64,000 nucleotides of DNA from Clostridia bacterium. GTDB lineage: Bacteria; Bacillota; Clostridia; Saccharofermentanales; Saccharofermentanaceae. Shown here piece by piece: positions 8,974 through 19,100 of this stretch. The translations under genes and the position numbers were made by a program. Below the pieces are notes generated by a model. It was not told the DNA's origin. It saw only the letters and a list, made by a program, of their open reading frames with translations, and made no database searches. Where the stretch lies: assembly GCA_016281535.1 (NCBI GenBank), contig JAEEIT010000129.1:24812-88811 (forward strand), in the 5' to 3' direction. Numbering within the stretch: the first letter of the stretch is position 1; every line of letters begins with the position of its first letter.

Positions 8974-9942
8974 TTGCAGTATATCTTCATTGTCAATTCG
9001 AACATCCATAAGAAGAGGAAGAGAGCCCTGGAGAAGGCAGTGGCTGCTCTTCCTTCTGATCTGCGTAATAAGTCGAAGATCGTCTATACCGAGCATAGTA
9101 ACCATGCGGAGGAACTGGCGGTCAGCTTCTCGGACCGGTATGGTTCCGAGTGCATCATCTTCGCCTGCGGCGGCGACGGCACGGTCCATGAGATCGCCAA
9201 TGCCCTGGCCTTCCGGAATTCCCCTATGGCGGTGATCCCGCTTGGTACCGGTAACGACTTCGCCAGAACGGTGTATCCGAAGGAGATCTATAAGAATCCT
9301 CTTTCGATCTTAAGTAAGCTCGAGCAGCCGATGATCAAGCCGATCGATCTTCTTCGTATCGACAGCTATGACCTGATGGGGAACCATCTTCCTTTCTGGA
9401 GCCGGTACAGCCTGAATATCGCATCGATGGGGCTGGATACGCAGGTCCAGTCGAAGGCGAAAGCCATCGTGGCGAAGCATCCGAAGAGCCTGTTCTTCCG
9501 GAATAACGCCTATTCGATGGCAGCCATCTCCTGCCTTCTGAACGGCTGGCGGTATGCGATGGACTATTCCATCGAATTGGAAAACGGGGAGATGATCGAG
9601 AAGAAGGGTGTACCGTATTCTCTGGTCAGCATCTGCAACGGCCGCTTCTACGGCGGCGGATTCTGCCCGGCGCCTCAGGCCAGTATCGAAGATGGTGTTC
9701 TGGATATCTGCGTGGTGGACAACATGTCGAGGTCGAAGGCATTCTCCCGGCTTCTTCAGTATAAGAAGGGGAAACACATCGGCAAGAAAGGCTTCACGAT
9801 CTATCGTTCCACGAGCGGGATCTTCTCTTCGCTAGACAGTAATCTTCAGATGCAGGGAAACTATGACGGCGAGGACTTCTTCGGTCATAAGATCCGATAC
9901 GAAGTCGTGCCGAAGGCGATCCAGCTGGCGTTCTTCTCCTGA
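8974..9942 (+). CDS. Diacylglycerol kinase-family lipid kinase
   Basis: A 322-residue protein of the YegS/BmrU/DgkB group, which phosphorylates diacylglycerol-like lipids at the membrane using ATP. The kinase loops are CGGDGTVHEIANAL near residue 70 and PLGTGNDFART near residue 90; the C-terminal half carries GRFYGGGFCPAPQA and DGVLDICVV. The start is a TTG three bases after the ACP stop. Its place between an ACP and an acyltransferase suggests phospholipid synthesis or recycling. Confidence 0.87.
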   Translation: MQYIFIVNSNIHKKRKRALEKAVAALPSDLRNKSKIVYTEHSNHAEELAVSFSDRYGSECIIFACGGDGTVHEIANALAFRNSPMAVIPLGTGNDFARTVYPKEIYKNPLSILSKLEQPMIKPIDLLRIDSYDLMGNHLPFWSRYSLNIASMGLDTQVQSKAKAIVAKHPKSLFFRNNAYSMAAISCLLNGWRYAMDYSIELENGEMIEKKGVPYSLVSICNGRFYGGGFCPAPQASIEDGVLDICVVDNMSRSKAFSRLLQYKKGKHIGKKGFTIYRSTSGIFSSLDSNLQMQGNYDGEDFFGHKIRYEVVPKAIQLAFFS

Positions 9943-9958
9943 TTTTGAAGAAAGACAC

Positions 9959-10687
9959 TTACTGCAGGTTTACGTCCTTTTTCTCCATATCTTTCATCCA
10001 GGAGAGCACGGCGTCCGTCATCTGGTGCGCATCTTTATTGAAATTCTCGGGAATCATGGGCTGACCGAAATGGATCGTGATGCGCTTCCTTCTGTGGTTC
10101 TTCTTGTCCCATGTCTGCGGACGCTTCATGTGACGTGACCATGCCTGGTATCCGCCCTCGATGTAGACGGGCAGAAGCGGAACGTTCGCCTTGATCGCGA
10201 TGTAGGCGGCGCCGTCTTTAAACTCGCCGAGATGACCGTCGTGGCTTCTCGTTCCTTCCGGATGGACCAGAATGATATTGCCGTTATCGACTTCCTTCTT
10301 CGCCTTGATCAGGCCACGCACCGGGTTGCCGAAACGGTCGACGGCGATGCCTCTTCCGACGTGCATCATGACACGTCCGAGACGGCCGTAATTCGTCTCC
10401 AGGTCGGAAGCGGCCAGGGCACAGAAGACCTTCCTGTGTTTTCTCGGCAGCATGCTCATGATCCACATGCCGTCTGCATAGGTCTGGTGATTCGAGCAGA
10501 TCACATAGGGACTCTGGCTCGGGATATTCTCTTTCTCTCCGGGGCGGAGCTTAACGAGGATCCGGGTGATCGCCATGGAGACGTGGTACCAGAAGAATCC
10601 GGTGAATCCACGCGGTGTCGGGTATTTGTTATTCAGTTCCTCAGCCGAATGGGCCGGGGCGGCAGCGCCGTTCTCTTTCGATGACAT
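9959..10687 (-). CDS. plsC: 1-acyl-sn-glycerol-3-phosphate acyltransferase family
   Basis: A 242-residue membrane-associated acyltransferase. The catalytic H-x4-D motif is in CSNHQTYADGMWI, and the substrate-binding motif is VHPEGTRSHDG; VPLLPVYIEGG is the fourth block. PlsC acylates lysophosphatidic acid to phosphatidic acid, using acyl-ACP or acyl-CoA. GAGGAGA is well placed before the start. It converges with the lipid kinase gene, only 16 bases apart, and is divergent from the acyl-CoA synthetase. Confidence 0.88.
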   Translation of the reverse strand: MSSKENGAAAPAHSAEELNNKYPTPRGFTGFFWYHVSMAITRILVKLRPGEKENIPSQSPYVICSNHQTYADGMWIMSMLPRKHRKVFCALAASDLETNYGRLGRVMMHVGRGIAVDRFGNPVRGLIKAKKEVDNGNIILVHPEGTRSHDGHLGEFKDGAAYIAIKANVPLLPVYIEGGYQAWSRHMKRPQTWDKKNHRRKRITIHFGQPMIPENFNKDAHQMTDAVLSWMKDMEKKDVNLQ

Positions 10688-10818
10688 GACGATTCTCCTC
10701 GTACCTATTATCTTCTTTACGCTATGCTAGACTACATTTATCGGATTGTCAATTGATTTTGCCGACAATTTTTCTTCGGCAAAAGCGCTTGAAACGGGCG
10801 AGTGACAGTGCTTTTGCC

Positions 10819-10845
10819 AAAATATTTTGAATTTCAAAATATTTT
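10819..10845. promoter_or_regulatory. 27-bp perfect palindrome, candidate FabT-like operator
   Basis: AAAATATTTTGAA, a single T, then TTCAAAATATTTT. Its core TTTGA-N3-TCAAA matches the published FabT box core (TTTGATTATCAAA). It lies just before the acyl-CoA synthetase promoter and within the shared divergent region with plsC. Confidence 0.6.
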
Positions 10846-10854
10846 CGAAATCCA

Positions 10855-10883
10855 TAGACGTAGACAAAAGAAAGTGGTATCAT
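10855..10883 (+). promoter_or_regulatory. Promoter for the acyl-CoA synthetase gene
   Basis: TAGACG (10855-10860), a 17-base spacer and the extended -10 TGG TATCAT (10875-10883). The string AAGTGGTATCATTTT closely repeats the metK promoter's CAGTGGTATCATTAC. The 27-bp palindrome lies nine bases upstream. Confidence 0.55.
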
Positions 10884-10946
10884 TTTAAAATGCGTGAGGG
10901 TGCGCATGCGCCTCATGACAGGAAGTATAACCGCGACGGAGGATTT

Positions 10947-12788
10947 ATGTCGAGCATAGTCGGGAAACCATTACACGAGGGCATTCGTTATGAGACGATG
11001 CGGGACCTGATCCTTGGATCGAAGGAGAAATATGCGACGAAGGATGCTTTCATCTTCAGAAGAAAGCCGACGGAAGCGGAGATCCATAAAACATATAATG
11101 ATTTTACATCCGATGTAGAGTACCTGGCGGAGGCCATCTCTCTTCACGGTTTCCAGGGCGGGCACCTGGGTGTGGTCGGTGAGAATGCCTATGAGTGGAC
11201 GGTGTCCTACTCGGCGATATTAAGTTCCGGTTCTGTGGGCCTTCCGCTGGACAGACTCCTTCCGGAACATGAGCTGGTCAGTCTCCTTGTCAGAGGCAAG
11301 GTGGAAGTGCTGTTCTATCACCAGAAACATCACGAGATGATCCTGAATATTGCGAAGAACGAGAAAGAGAACGGGGTTCTGGTGAAGCAGTATGTCTGCA
11401 TGTGCACCGAGTACATCGCACCGAATCTGGAATTCCCGAAGGACGATCCCCGGTTCGTGGACATTCAGGACTGGCTCGAAGAGGGAAGAAAGTCCGTGGA
11501 GAGCGGATCGAGCATTATGCGACGTGTCGCCATCGATCCGGACGAGACCCGGATCATCCTCTTTACGTCCGGTACGACGGCTATGAGTAAGGGCGTTATG
11601 CTTTCCCATAAGAACATCATGACGAATGTGTATGCGATCTCCACGACGCTGACACTGAATCCCGGAGAGAGGATCTTCTCGATACTTCCTCTGCACCATA
11701 CTTTCGAGAATACCTGTGAGTATTTCATGCTGGCCAGAGGATGCTGTATCTGTTTCTCGGATGGACTTCGTTATATCGTGAAGAACCTGAATGAGTGGCA
11801 CGTCGAGGCCTGTATCTCGGTGCCGCTTCTGTTCGAGAATATCCACGGCAAGATCAAGAGCGGTATTGAAGAATCGGGGAAAGCCGGTCTTCTTTCCATG
11901 ATGATCCCGGTCAGCAATTTCCTGAGAAAATTTAAGATCGACCTGCGGCGTGTATTCTTCTCGTCGATCATCAAGAAACTCGGCGGTCATCTGCGCCTCA
12001 TCGTTATCGGCGGCGCCGGGATCGCGAAGAACTATATCGAAGATTTCAATAACTGGGGATTCGAGTTCCTGATGGGCTACGGCCTGACCGAGACCTCTCC
12101 GGTTATCGCCGTGACGACGAATAAATGTAATGTCTACGGATCTGTCGGCAGACCGATCACAGGTGTAGAAGTGAAGATCGACACAGACAGTCCGAAAATT
12201 GGGACAGTTGGTGAGATACTATCTAGGAGTGACTGTGTCATGCAGGGTTACTACGAGAATCCGGAAGCTACGGCAGAAGTGCTCGAAGAAGACGGATGGT
12301 TCCACACCGGAGATATGGGTTATCTCGATAAGAAGGGATGCCTGCATATCACCGGCCGTGTGAAGTCGATGATCGTGCTTACCAACGGAAAGAAAGCTTT
12401 CCCGGAAGAGATGGAATCTCTTCTGAATAACATCCCGGGCGTCAAGGAGGCTTTCGTCTGGGGATGTAAGGACGATAAGGATGCTGTGGACATTTGCGCC
12501 AAGCTCCTTATCGACCGGAAAGTCATCGGTGAGAACCTCCCGATCCCGGATACGACCGCAGGTGATAATGCGGTACGGGAGTATCTGAGCGCGAAGATGA
12601 AGGAAGTCAACCATCAGATGCCGTCGTATAAGTCGATCCATTATTTCGTCTTCTCGGAGACGGAGATGGTGAAGACCACGACGCTGAAGGTGAAGCGTCC
12701 TTCCGAACAGCAGGCGATCGAGGCAACACTCGAGAAGGCCGGCACGACAATGAAAGCAGCGAACGGACAGAATCTGGATACCCTCTGA
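10947..12788 (+). CDS. Long-chain acyl-CoA synthetase (AMP-forming)
   Basis: A 613-residue ANL-superfamily ligase that adenylates a fatty acid and transfers it to CoA or another thiol. Visible motifs are IILFTSGTTAMSKGVMLSH (P-loop, near residue 203), GYGLTETSPV, GWFHTGDMGYLDKKG, and TNGKKAFPEEME near the C-terminal hinge. I chose ATG 10947 because CGGAGG precedes it; the track's earlier starts lie around the promoter. Given the neighbouring ACP, acyl-ACP synthetase activity is also possible. Confidence 0.85.
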   Translation: MSSIVGKPLHEGIRYETMRDLILGSKEKYATKDAFIFRRKPTEAEIHKTYNDFTSDVEYLAEAISLHGFQGGHLGVVGENAYEWTVSYSAILSSGSVGLPLDRLLPEHELVSLLVRGKVEVLFYHQKHHEMILNIAKNEKENGVLVKQYVCMCTEYIAPNLEFPKDDPRFVDIQDWLEEGRKSVESGSSIMRRVAIDPDETRIILFTSGTTAMSKGVMLSHKNIMTNVYAISTTLTLNPGERIFSILPLHHTFENTCEYFMLARGCCICFSDGLRYIVKNLNEWHVEACISVPLLFENIHGKIKSGIEESGKAGLLSMMIPVSNFLRKFKIDLRRVFFSSIIKKLGGHLRLIVIGGAGIAKNYIEDFNNWGFEFLMGYGLTETSPVIAVTTNKCNVYGSVGRPITGVEVKIDTDSPKIGTVGEILSRSDCVMQGYYENPEATAEVLEEDGWFHTGDMGYLDKKGCLHITGRVKSMIVLTNGKKAFPEEMESLLNNIPGVKEAFVWGCKDDKDAVDICAKLLIDRKVIGENLPIPDTTAGDNAVREYLSAKMKEVNHQMPSYKSIHYFVFSETEMVKTTTLKVKRPSEQQAIEATLEKAGTTMKAANGQNLDTL

Positions 12789-12819
12789 CAGCATCATTGA
12801 CTGCAAGGAGGAGAGAATC

Positions 12820-15800
12820 ATGGCTTTTCATTTGCTATATGGCGAGAACCCGGGACTTCTTCTGGACCGTGCTCTTGAACGGATCTGCGAGGAAGCGGTC
12901 CGCTGGCCGACGAAGCGTGGCTATATTATTGTTCCCGAGAAGATGAAGGCGGAAGTGGAACGCCGCTATATCGAGATCCTTCAGGAGAAGAAGGCAGGCG
13001 GAGATCCGCGCGCGGCGTTCATGATGATCGATGTCGTGAGTTTCTCGCGTTTAGCCTACCGTGTCGTAAGTGAAGTCGGCGGAACATCCGGAAGGTCGAT
13101 GGATCCGGTCGCCAAGACTATCCTGATCCACCGTATTCTGCGCGAGAACGAGGAGTCCTTCCCGCAGCTTTCCCGGTTCGCCGAGCGTGTCGGTTCGGTC
13201 CGCGAGATCGATGAGGTCCTCGGTGATTTCTACAGGTATAACATTACCGCACCGATGCTTAAGGAGATGGACCGCGAAGGGATCGATCCGACCGTTGCGC
13301 AGAAGATCTCTGATTTCGGACTTCTGATCGAGAAGCTGGATCAGCAGAGGGAAGCGTACGGGTTTGCTCCGGAGCGCTACTCGATGAAGCGTCTGGCCGA
13401 GGTGCTGGAACTCATGCGGGAGGATGCGCCCGAGACGAAGACCTGGCCGCTTCGACGCCTCTCATTCCTCCGCCAGGCATCCGCCTGGATCCTGGGTTTC
13501 GGAGAGAACCGTATCTTCACTCCGGAGGAATATAACATTGTTACACTCCTTGCATCGGTCATGGAGAAGGTGACTCTGACGGCTGTTTCCGATCTTCGCG
13601 GGGAGGCATCGGAGAACGATCTGTGCCATTTCGGAAATAAGACCGTCGAATACTTCGGGAAGGTCAAGCCTTTCTCTTCGATGGAGAGAATCGAGGGTAA
13701 GAGTCAGCAGAATGCGCGCCTTCAGAAGATCTTCCGGGATTATTCCACACGTGCCGGCAAGAAGGAGGAGGATGCCTTTTTCCAGGCGCCGGTGGAGATC
13801 CGCGTGTTCCCGCAGATCAACGATGAGCTGGAATATGTGGCGGCCCGGATCAGCGAGATGGTTCGTCTGGGTGATTACCGCTATCGCGATATTACGGTCG
13901 TGCTGTGTGATCCGTCCAAGTACGAGAGCAGCCTTCATGCGGCATTTGCCCGCTTCGGCCTGGATGCATTCCTGGATTCGAATTCCCGCCTGATGGGGAC
14001 TTCGTGGCTTCAGTATGTGCAGGCGGTTCTGGATATGTGCCGGTATAACTGGAAGCTTTCTTTCGTGATGAACTGGATGAGAAGCGGATTTGTCGCGCTC
14101 TCTCCGATCCTGATCGACAAATTCGAGAATTACTGCCTTCTTCACGGCATTAAGGACAGAGGCAGGATGCTCAAGTGTCTTTCCTATGCGAAGGATGAAC
14201 ATGAGAAGACCTATTTCGAGCCGGTCAGCAGGAAGATCAAGGAACTGGATCAGGGCATCCGCGAGCTGACAAGAAGAAATACATGCAGTGAGAGGGCGGT
14301 CGTTCTTCACGATCTGATCGCGACGCAGCAGGAGAAAGTCGAGAAGCTGGTCGATGAGTGGGCGAGTGCCGGGAACCAGGAGGCGGCGCTGGCGCTGGCC
14401 GCATCGTATAATGCTTTGGACGATGCCCTTCGGGCACTGGCGGGACCGGTCGGGGATTTCGATATTTCCTGCGATAACTTCTGCGATGCCGTACTCTCTG
14501 CCGTCTCGTCCAAGGTGCTTCGTAAGATCCCGTCGTATGTGGACCAGATTACCGTGACGGATCCTGCCAATGCATACAGGCGACCCTGCCGTACGCTCTT
14601 CGTCGTCGGCCCGAACCGGAATAATTTCCCGTTCTCGTCTCCGTCGGAAGGATATCTGAAGAACCGGGAACGTGAAGTGATCGCAGAGAAGCTTTCTATG
14701 GTTTTTCCGAATCATGCGAAGGACCGCTCCTACTCGGACTTCTTTACCGCGTGTGCACTTCTTCAGGTGCCTACGGAACGGATCATCTTCACGATGGGCA
14801 ATAACGTGGAGATGTCCTCCATGATCCATTTTATTCAGGAGAATTACCCGAATATCTCCGCTGCCTCTATGGAGAATCTTTCTCTTTCCGATCCCCGTGT
14901 ACTTAAGTCGGACCGCATGCAGGATTATCTGCGGGAAGCGCTTACGGACCGTATCACGGTGGGCGCGGAGGAATGGGACAAACTCCGGAGGGTCTGGAAG
15001 AAGTATTTCGGGATGCGGGACCTTTCCGACGAACAGAAGAAGGATCCGGATCTTCAGATCCCGAAGGAACAGATCCTGGAAAGATTTAAAGGACAGATGC
15101 GGATGAGCGTGTCTTCGATCGAGTCGTATGTGATGTGCCCGTACCGGTATTTCTGCGAGAAGGTACTGAAGGTCGAAGAGAGAAAGGTCCAGTCTCTGGC
15201 ATATACGGATATCGGAACGATCGCACATGAGATGGTGCGTCATGCGGTGGAAGAATTCCGGGCAGAACTCGACAAGGCCCCGACCGCAGAAGAGAAGAAA
15301 GAAATCCTTGCCGCTTATACCTCCCGGGAGAAGCGTCCGTGGGCGGAGAAACTTCTTTCGGACGTGCACGAGAAGAGTACGTTCGCCTTCAGCGAGGATC
15401 CGGCCATGAAGAAAGAAGCAGACGGAAGGATCGTCCGAAGTGTATCGGAAACGCTACAGGAAGTGTTTGACCGCATCGATCCGGACGGTTTCGTTCCGGC
15501 CCGGTTTGAGATGGATTTCGGTAAGGACGGCGCTCCTCCATATGAGATCACATTGAAGGACGGAGAGAAGGTGGACTTTAACGGTACGATCGACCGTGTG
15601 GATATCGATCCTGTCAATAAGCGTTTCCGGATCGTCGATTATAAGACCGGTGCCAAGAAGATCGATTACGATGCGATCTATGCGGGAGAAAGTGTCCAGC
15701 TTCTGGCATATATGTATATCTATCAGAAGCTTTTTGAGAAGGAATTCTCACCGGACGGGGTGTCTTATCTTCAGGTCCGGACGGCAAGTGAGAAATCACC

Positions 15801-16194
15801 GCTTCTGGGCCAGTCATTCAGTGAAGAGAACATCAGGAAGGCGCGGGAAGAATCCCTGAAGAAGGCCTATCGTGGCGGTACCTTCTCGATGCAGGCCGAT
15901 TCGGAGGATATGCTCCTGGCAGCGGAAAGGTCGATCGAAAGCATTAAGAAGAACTGTGAACTTCTTTTCGGCGGACATTTCCCGTCCAAGCCGGGAAAGA
16001 TCGGAAAGAAGTCTTTTGTGGACTGCAGCACATGTGCTTTTGCAGCGGTATGTAATCAGGATCAGCTGGCGCCGCAGTATACGAAGCTTCCGACCTTCCC
16101 GATGGTAAAGGGCGGAGCGGATGGAAAGAAAGTGTCTTTCTTTACGGCATTGAAGGGAAGTGAGAAGAGTGAATCCGACAACGGAACAAAGTAA
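12820..16194 (+). CDS. addB: ATP-dependent nuclease subunit B (AddB/RexB)
   Basis: A 1124-residue subunit of the AddAB helicase-nuclease, which processes double-strand breaks for recombination. The C-terminal PD-(D/E)XK nuclease shows FNGTIDRVDID, RIVDYKTGAKK and ESVQLLAYMY. The iron-sulfur staple is visible as CPYRYFC in the nuclease entry and CSTCAFAAVC near the end. The N-terminus, where B. subtilis AddB has a Walker A (GRSGSGKT), reads LLYGENPGLLLDRAL and lacks it, as I recall for streptococcal RexB. AGGAGGAG precedes the ATG; addA overlaps the end. Confidence 0.92.
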   Translation: MAFHLLYGENPGLLLDRALERICEEAVRWPTKRGYIIVPEKMKAEVERRYIEILQEKKAGGDPRAAFMMIDVVSFSRLAYRVVSEVGGTSGRSMDPVAKTILIHRILRENEESFPQLSRFAERVGSVREIDEVLGDFYRYNITAPMLKEMDREGIDPTVAQKISDFGLLIEKLDQQREAYGFAPERYSMKRLAEVLELMREDAPETKTWPLRRLSFLRQASAWILGFGENRIFTPEEYNIVTLLASVMEKVTLTAVSDLRGEASENDLCHFGNKTVEYFGKVKPFSSMERIEGKSQQNARLQKIFRDYSTRAGKKEEDAFFQAPVEIRVFPQINDELEYVAARISEMVRLGDYRYRDITVVLCDPSKYESSLHAAFARFGLDAFLDSNSRLMGTSWLQYVQAVLDMCRYNWKLSFVMNWMRSGFVALSPILIDKFENYCLLHGIKDRGRMLKCLSYAKDEHEKTYFEPVSRKIKELDQGIRELTRRNTCSERAVVLHDLIATQQEKVEKLVDEWASAGNQEAALALAASYNALDDALRALAGPVGDFDISCDNFCDAVLSAVSSKVLRKIPSYVDQITVTDPANAYRRPCRTLFVVGPNRNNFPFSSPSEGYLKNREREVIAEKLSMVFPNHAKDRSYSDFFTACALLQVPTERIIFTMGNNVEMSSMIHFIQENYPNISAASMENLSLSDPRVLKSDRMQDYLREALTDRITVGAEEWDKLRRVWKKYFGMRDLSDEQKKDPDLQIPKEQILERFKGQMRMSVSSIESYVMCPYRYFCEKVLKVEERKVQSLAYTDIGTIAHEMVRHAVEEFRAELDKAPTAEEKKEILAAYTSREKRPWAEKLLSDVHEKSTFAFSEDPAMKKEADGRIVRSVSETLQEVFDRIDPDGFVPARFEMDFGKDGAPPYEITLKDGEKVDFNGTIDRVDIDPVNKRFRIVDYKTGAKKIDYDAIYAGESVQLLAYMYIYQKLFEKEFSPDGVSYLQVRTASEKSPLLGQSFSEENIRKAREESLKKAYRGGTFSMQADSEDMLLAAERSIESIKKNCELLFGGHFPSKPGKIGKKSFVDCSTCAFAAVCNQDQLAPQYTKLPTFPMVKGGADGKKVSFFTALKGSEKSESDNGTK

Positions 16195-19100
16195 TATCAT
16201 TAAAGAACCCCGCGGGAATCTTCTTGTCAGTGCTGCTGCCGGCTCCGGAAAGACGACTGTCATGACGGAGCGTATCGTCGCGCGGATCCTGAAGCGTGAA
16301 CTGAGCGTGGACCGTATGCTGGTCATGACATTTACGAATGCGGCCGCGGCCAATATGAGTGCGAAACTGGAAGAGAAGCTCCGTGCGGTTCTTGCGAAGA
16401 CTTCCGACCGCGAGATGCGTAAATATCTCAGCTCGCAGATCGCGATGCTTCCGTCTGCATTTATCTCTACGATCGATGCCTTCTGCGTGAAGGTCATAAG
16501 CAGTTTTTCTTCTTCGGTCCGTGACGAGAACGGTGAACTTCTGATCGAGCCCGGAAGTACTGTGCTGGACGATACACATAAGGCTATCCTTCTTTCCGAA
16601 TCCTTCGATGAAGTGTTTGCCGAGGCCTATCTTCTGACCGAGAAGGCGGATGCCGATCCGGAGTACGGGAAAGAGATCATGGACAGTGGCAAGGATGGCA
16701 CCTGGCCGGGAGATCTTCTTGAGCTGGGCGTGACCCGCAAGGTGTGGGCGGAACAGTTCATCGGGATGGTCACGTCCCTGGGATCCGGCAGAGATGACCG
16801 GAGCCTTAAAGAAGACATGATGAAGAAGCTCGACTATCTGCGGAGCCTTCCTCGTTACCGGCTGTGGCTTACTGAGAAACTTCTGAAGAAGAAAGAAGAG
16901 TCCGACGCCCCGCTTTCTTCACCGTTTTACGGAAGGATCTGGAAGACTGTGCGCACCCTGGTGAAGGAACGTCTCCCGTATGTGCGTAAGAATTTTGCGG
17001 ATGTTGACCAGGTCATCTTCCTTAAAGATGCGAAGAAGAATGCGGAAAGACAGAAACAGTGGAAGATCTGGCTCGCTTATGTTCTTGCATTCGGAGAGTA
17101 TATTGCAGATACGGAAGAATTCGACTGGGATGAACTGGTTGCCCGTGCTGCGAAGAAGCCTTCCGATAAGCTTCCTGATGCGAGAAGAAGCAAGAATACG
17201 GATGATACACTTCTGGATTATTTGGACGAGCTGGGCCCGTTCTATGAACTTTCGTATCTTCTGACCGGAGTCAGCAAGAACGGTGACCTCACGAAGGTTA
17301 TGAATAAGTACACCCGCTTCTTCTTCGGCAAGACGGAGGAGGAACTCCGTGAGGAAGCCCGGAACTTGTTCCCGACGCTTCTTCGGTACTTCGAGGTGGT
17401 TCTGGCAGCAGATAGAAGATATGCGGAGAAGAAGAGGAAAGAGTCTTCTCTTGACTTTACGGATCAGGAACAGATGGCGATGCTTCTTCTTTCCCAGGAG
17501 GAAGTTGCTTCGTACTACCGGGATCTTTTCGACGAGATCTATATTGATGAATATCAGGATAACAGTGGGGTGCAGGATGCGATCGTGCAGTGTTTCTCCC
17601 GTGAAAATGTCTTCTTCGTGGGAGATGTGAAGCAGAGCATCTACCGGTTCCGTCATGCGAAACCACAGATGTTCCTTGACCGCTGTGAGAAATACGAAGC
17701 GGGACAGGGGGGAACGCTGTTCAGGCTTAAGGAGAATTTCAGAAGCGTAAGCGGTGTGCTTTCTGTGGCGAATGAAGTATTCGAAGAGATCATGGGCAAG
17801 GACTTCGCGGACATTGAATACGATGATTCGCATGCCTTGAAGAAAGGTGTCAAGCAGAATGAACCCAAGGAGACAGGTGGCTCTCCGGTGACGGTGATCC
17901 TGGCTGAGGATGACTGGGTGGAAGAGGACGAAGAGGACGAGAAGAGTTCGGCAGAAGATACCGGATCTTCGGATGGAACTTCGGCTCAGAAAGAGGAAGG
18001 AAAAGACGAAGGAACATCTGAATCTGATGAGGATGGCGATGAGTACGGACAGTCCGACGAACAGCTTCTCAAGAATGTGGAGAAGGAAGCCCGGATCATT
18101 GCCCGGAAGATCTATGAACTGAGCCGTCTGCCCGGTTTCTCCTATAAGGACTGTGCTGTCCTCACGACGACGAATGCGACGGCGATGAAGGCGGCGGAGA
18201 TGCTCGGGAAGTGCGGGATCCCTGCAAGAGGCCCTTTCCTCGGAAATATTCTCCAGCATCCTGACCTTCGGGTCATGATCGATCTGGCACGTATTACGGA
18301 TAATGTGCTGGTGGATATTCCGCTGGCTTCTGTCATGAAGTCCGGTATTCCGCAGGCCGGATTCTCGGATGAGGATCTTCTTGTGATCCGGCTGTTCGCG
18401 GATAAGGAAGGAAGAGGTGCCGCACTGTTCTGCGAGAAAGTTCTGTTCTTTGCCGAGAAAGCAGAGGGAGACCTGGCGGAGAAAGTCCGTTCGTTCCTGT
18501 CTTTCGTGAATGATCTTCGGACCTGGGCGATGCAGATGCCCATGACCAAATGGCTTGAACACGTGTATGCGATTACGGACTATCCGAAGCGTGTCCGGAT
18601 GCAGATGAACGGTGAAGAACGATATTTCGCACTGATGTCACTGGCCGAATGGGCGGCCCGGTTCGACCTGACAAGAAGATCCGGACTTCGCGCATTTGTG
18701 GGATACATTGAAGAGATGGACGCCCAGAAGGACAGCAAGACCGAGATTGAGCTTTCCGCTTCGCTGGAAGATGTGGTGCGCTGCATGACGATCCATAAGA
18801 GTAAGGGTCTGGAATTTCCGTATGTTTTCCTCTGCGGGCTTCAGGCTTCGCAGAAGGCGGATGCCTCTCCGGTACGCCTTAACGAGAATGGTGAGATGGC
18901 TGCGGTATGTTATTGTCCGCAGTGGCAGGCAAAATATGAACCTCATGATTTCTTCTTCCTGAATATGGAGAACCGGCGCGAAGAAGAAGCGGAAAAGATC
19001 CGCCTTCTGTATGTCGCCATGACTCGTGCGGAGAAGAAACTGTTCGTTGTGGCGGTGGTCAGGCGTACGAAAGAGAATATGATCAGCGGCTGTTCGTGGG

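Noticed and set aside
13462-15369. 635-codon ORF antisense to addB
   Set aside because: Lies wholly opposite addB, has no ribosome site and reads as a low-complexity His/Arg/Leu-rich chain typical of a codon-bias shadow. The same holds for other long minus ORFs under pgi, addA, atpA, metK and clpX.
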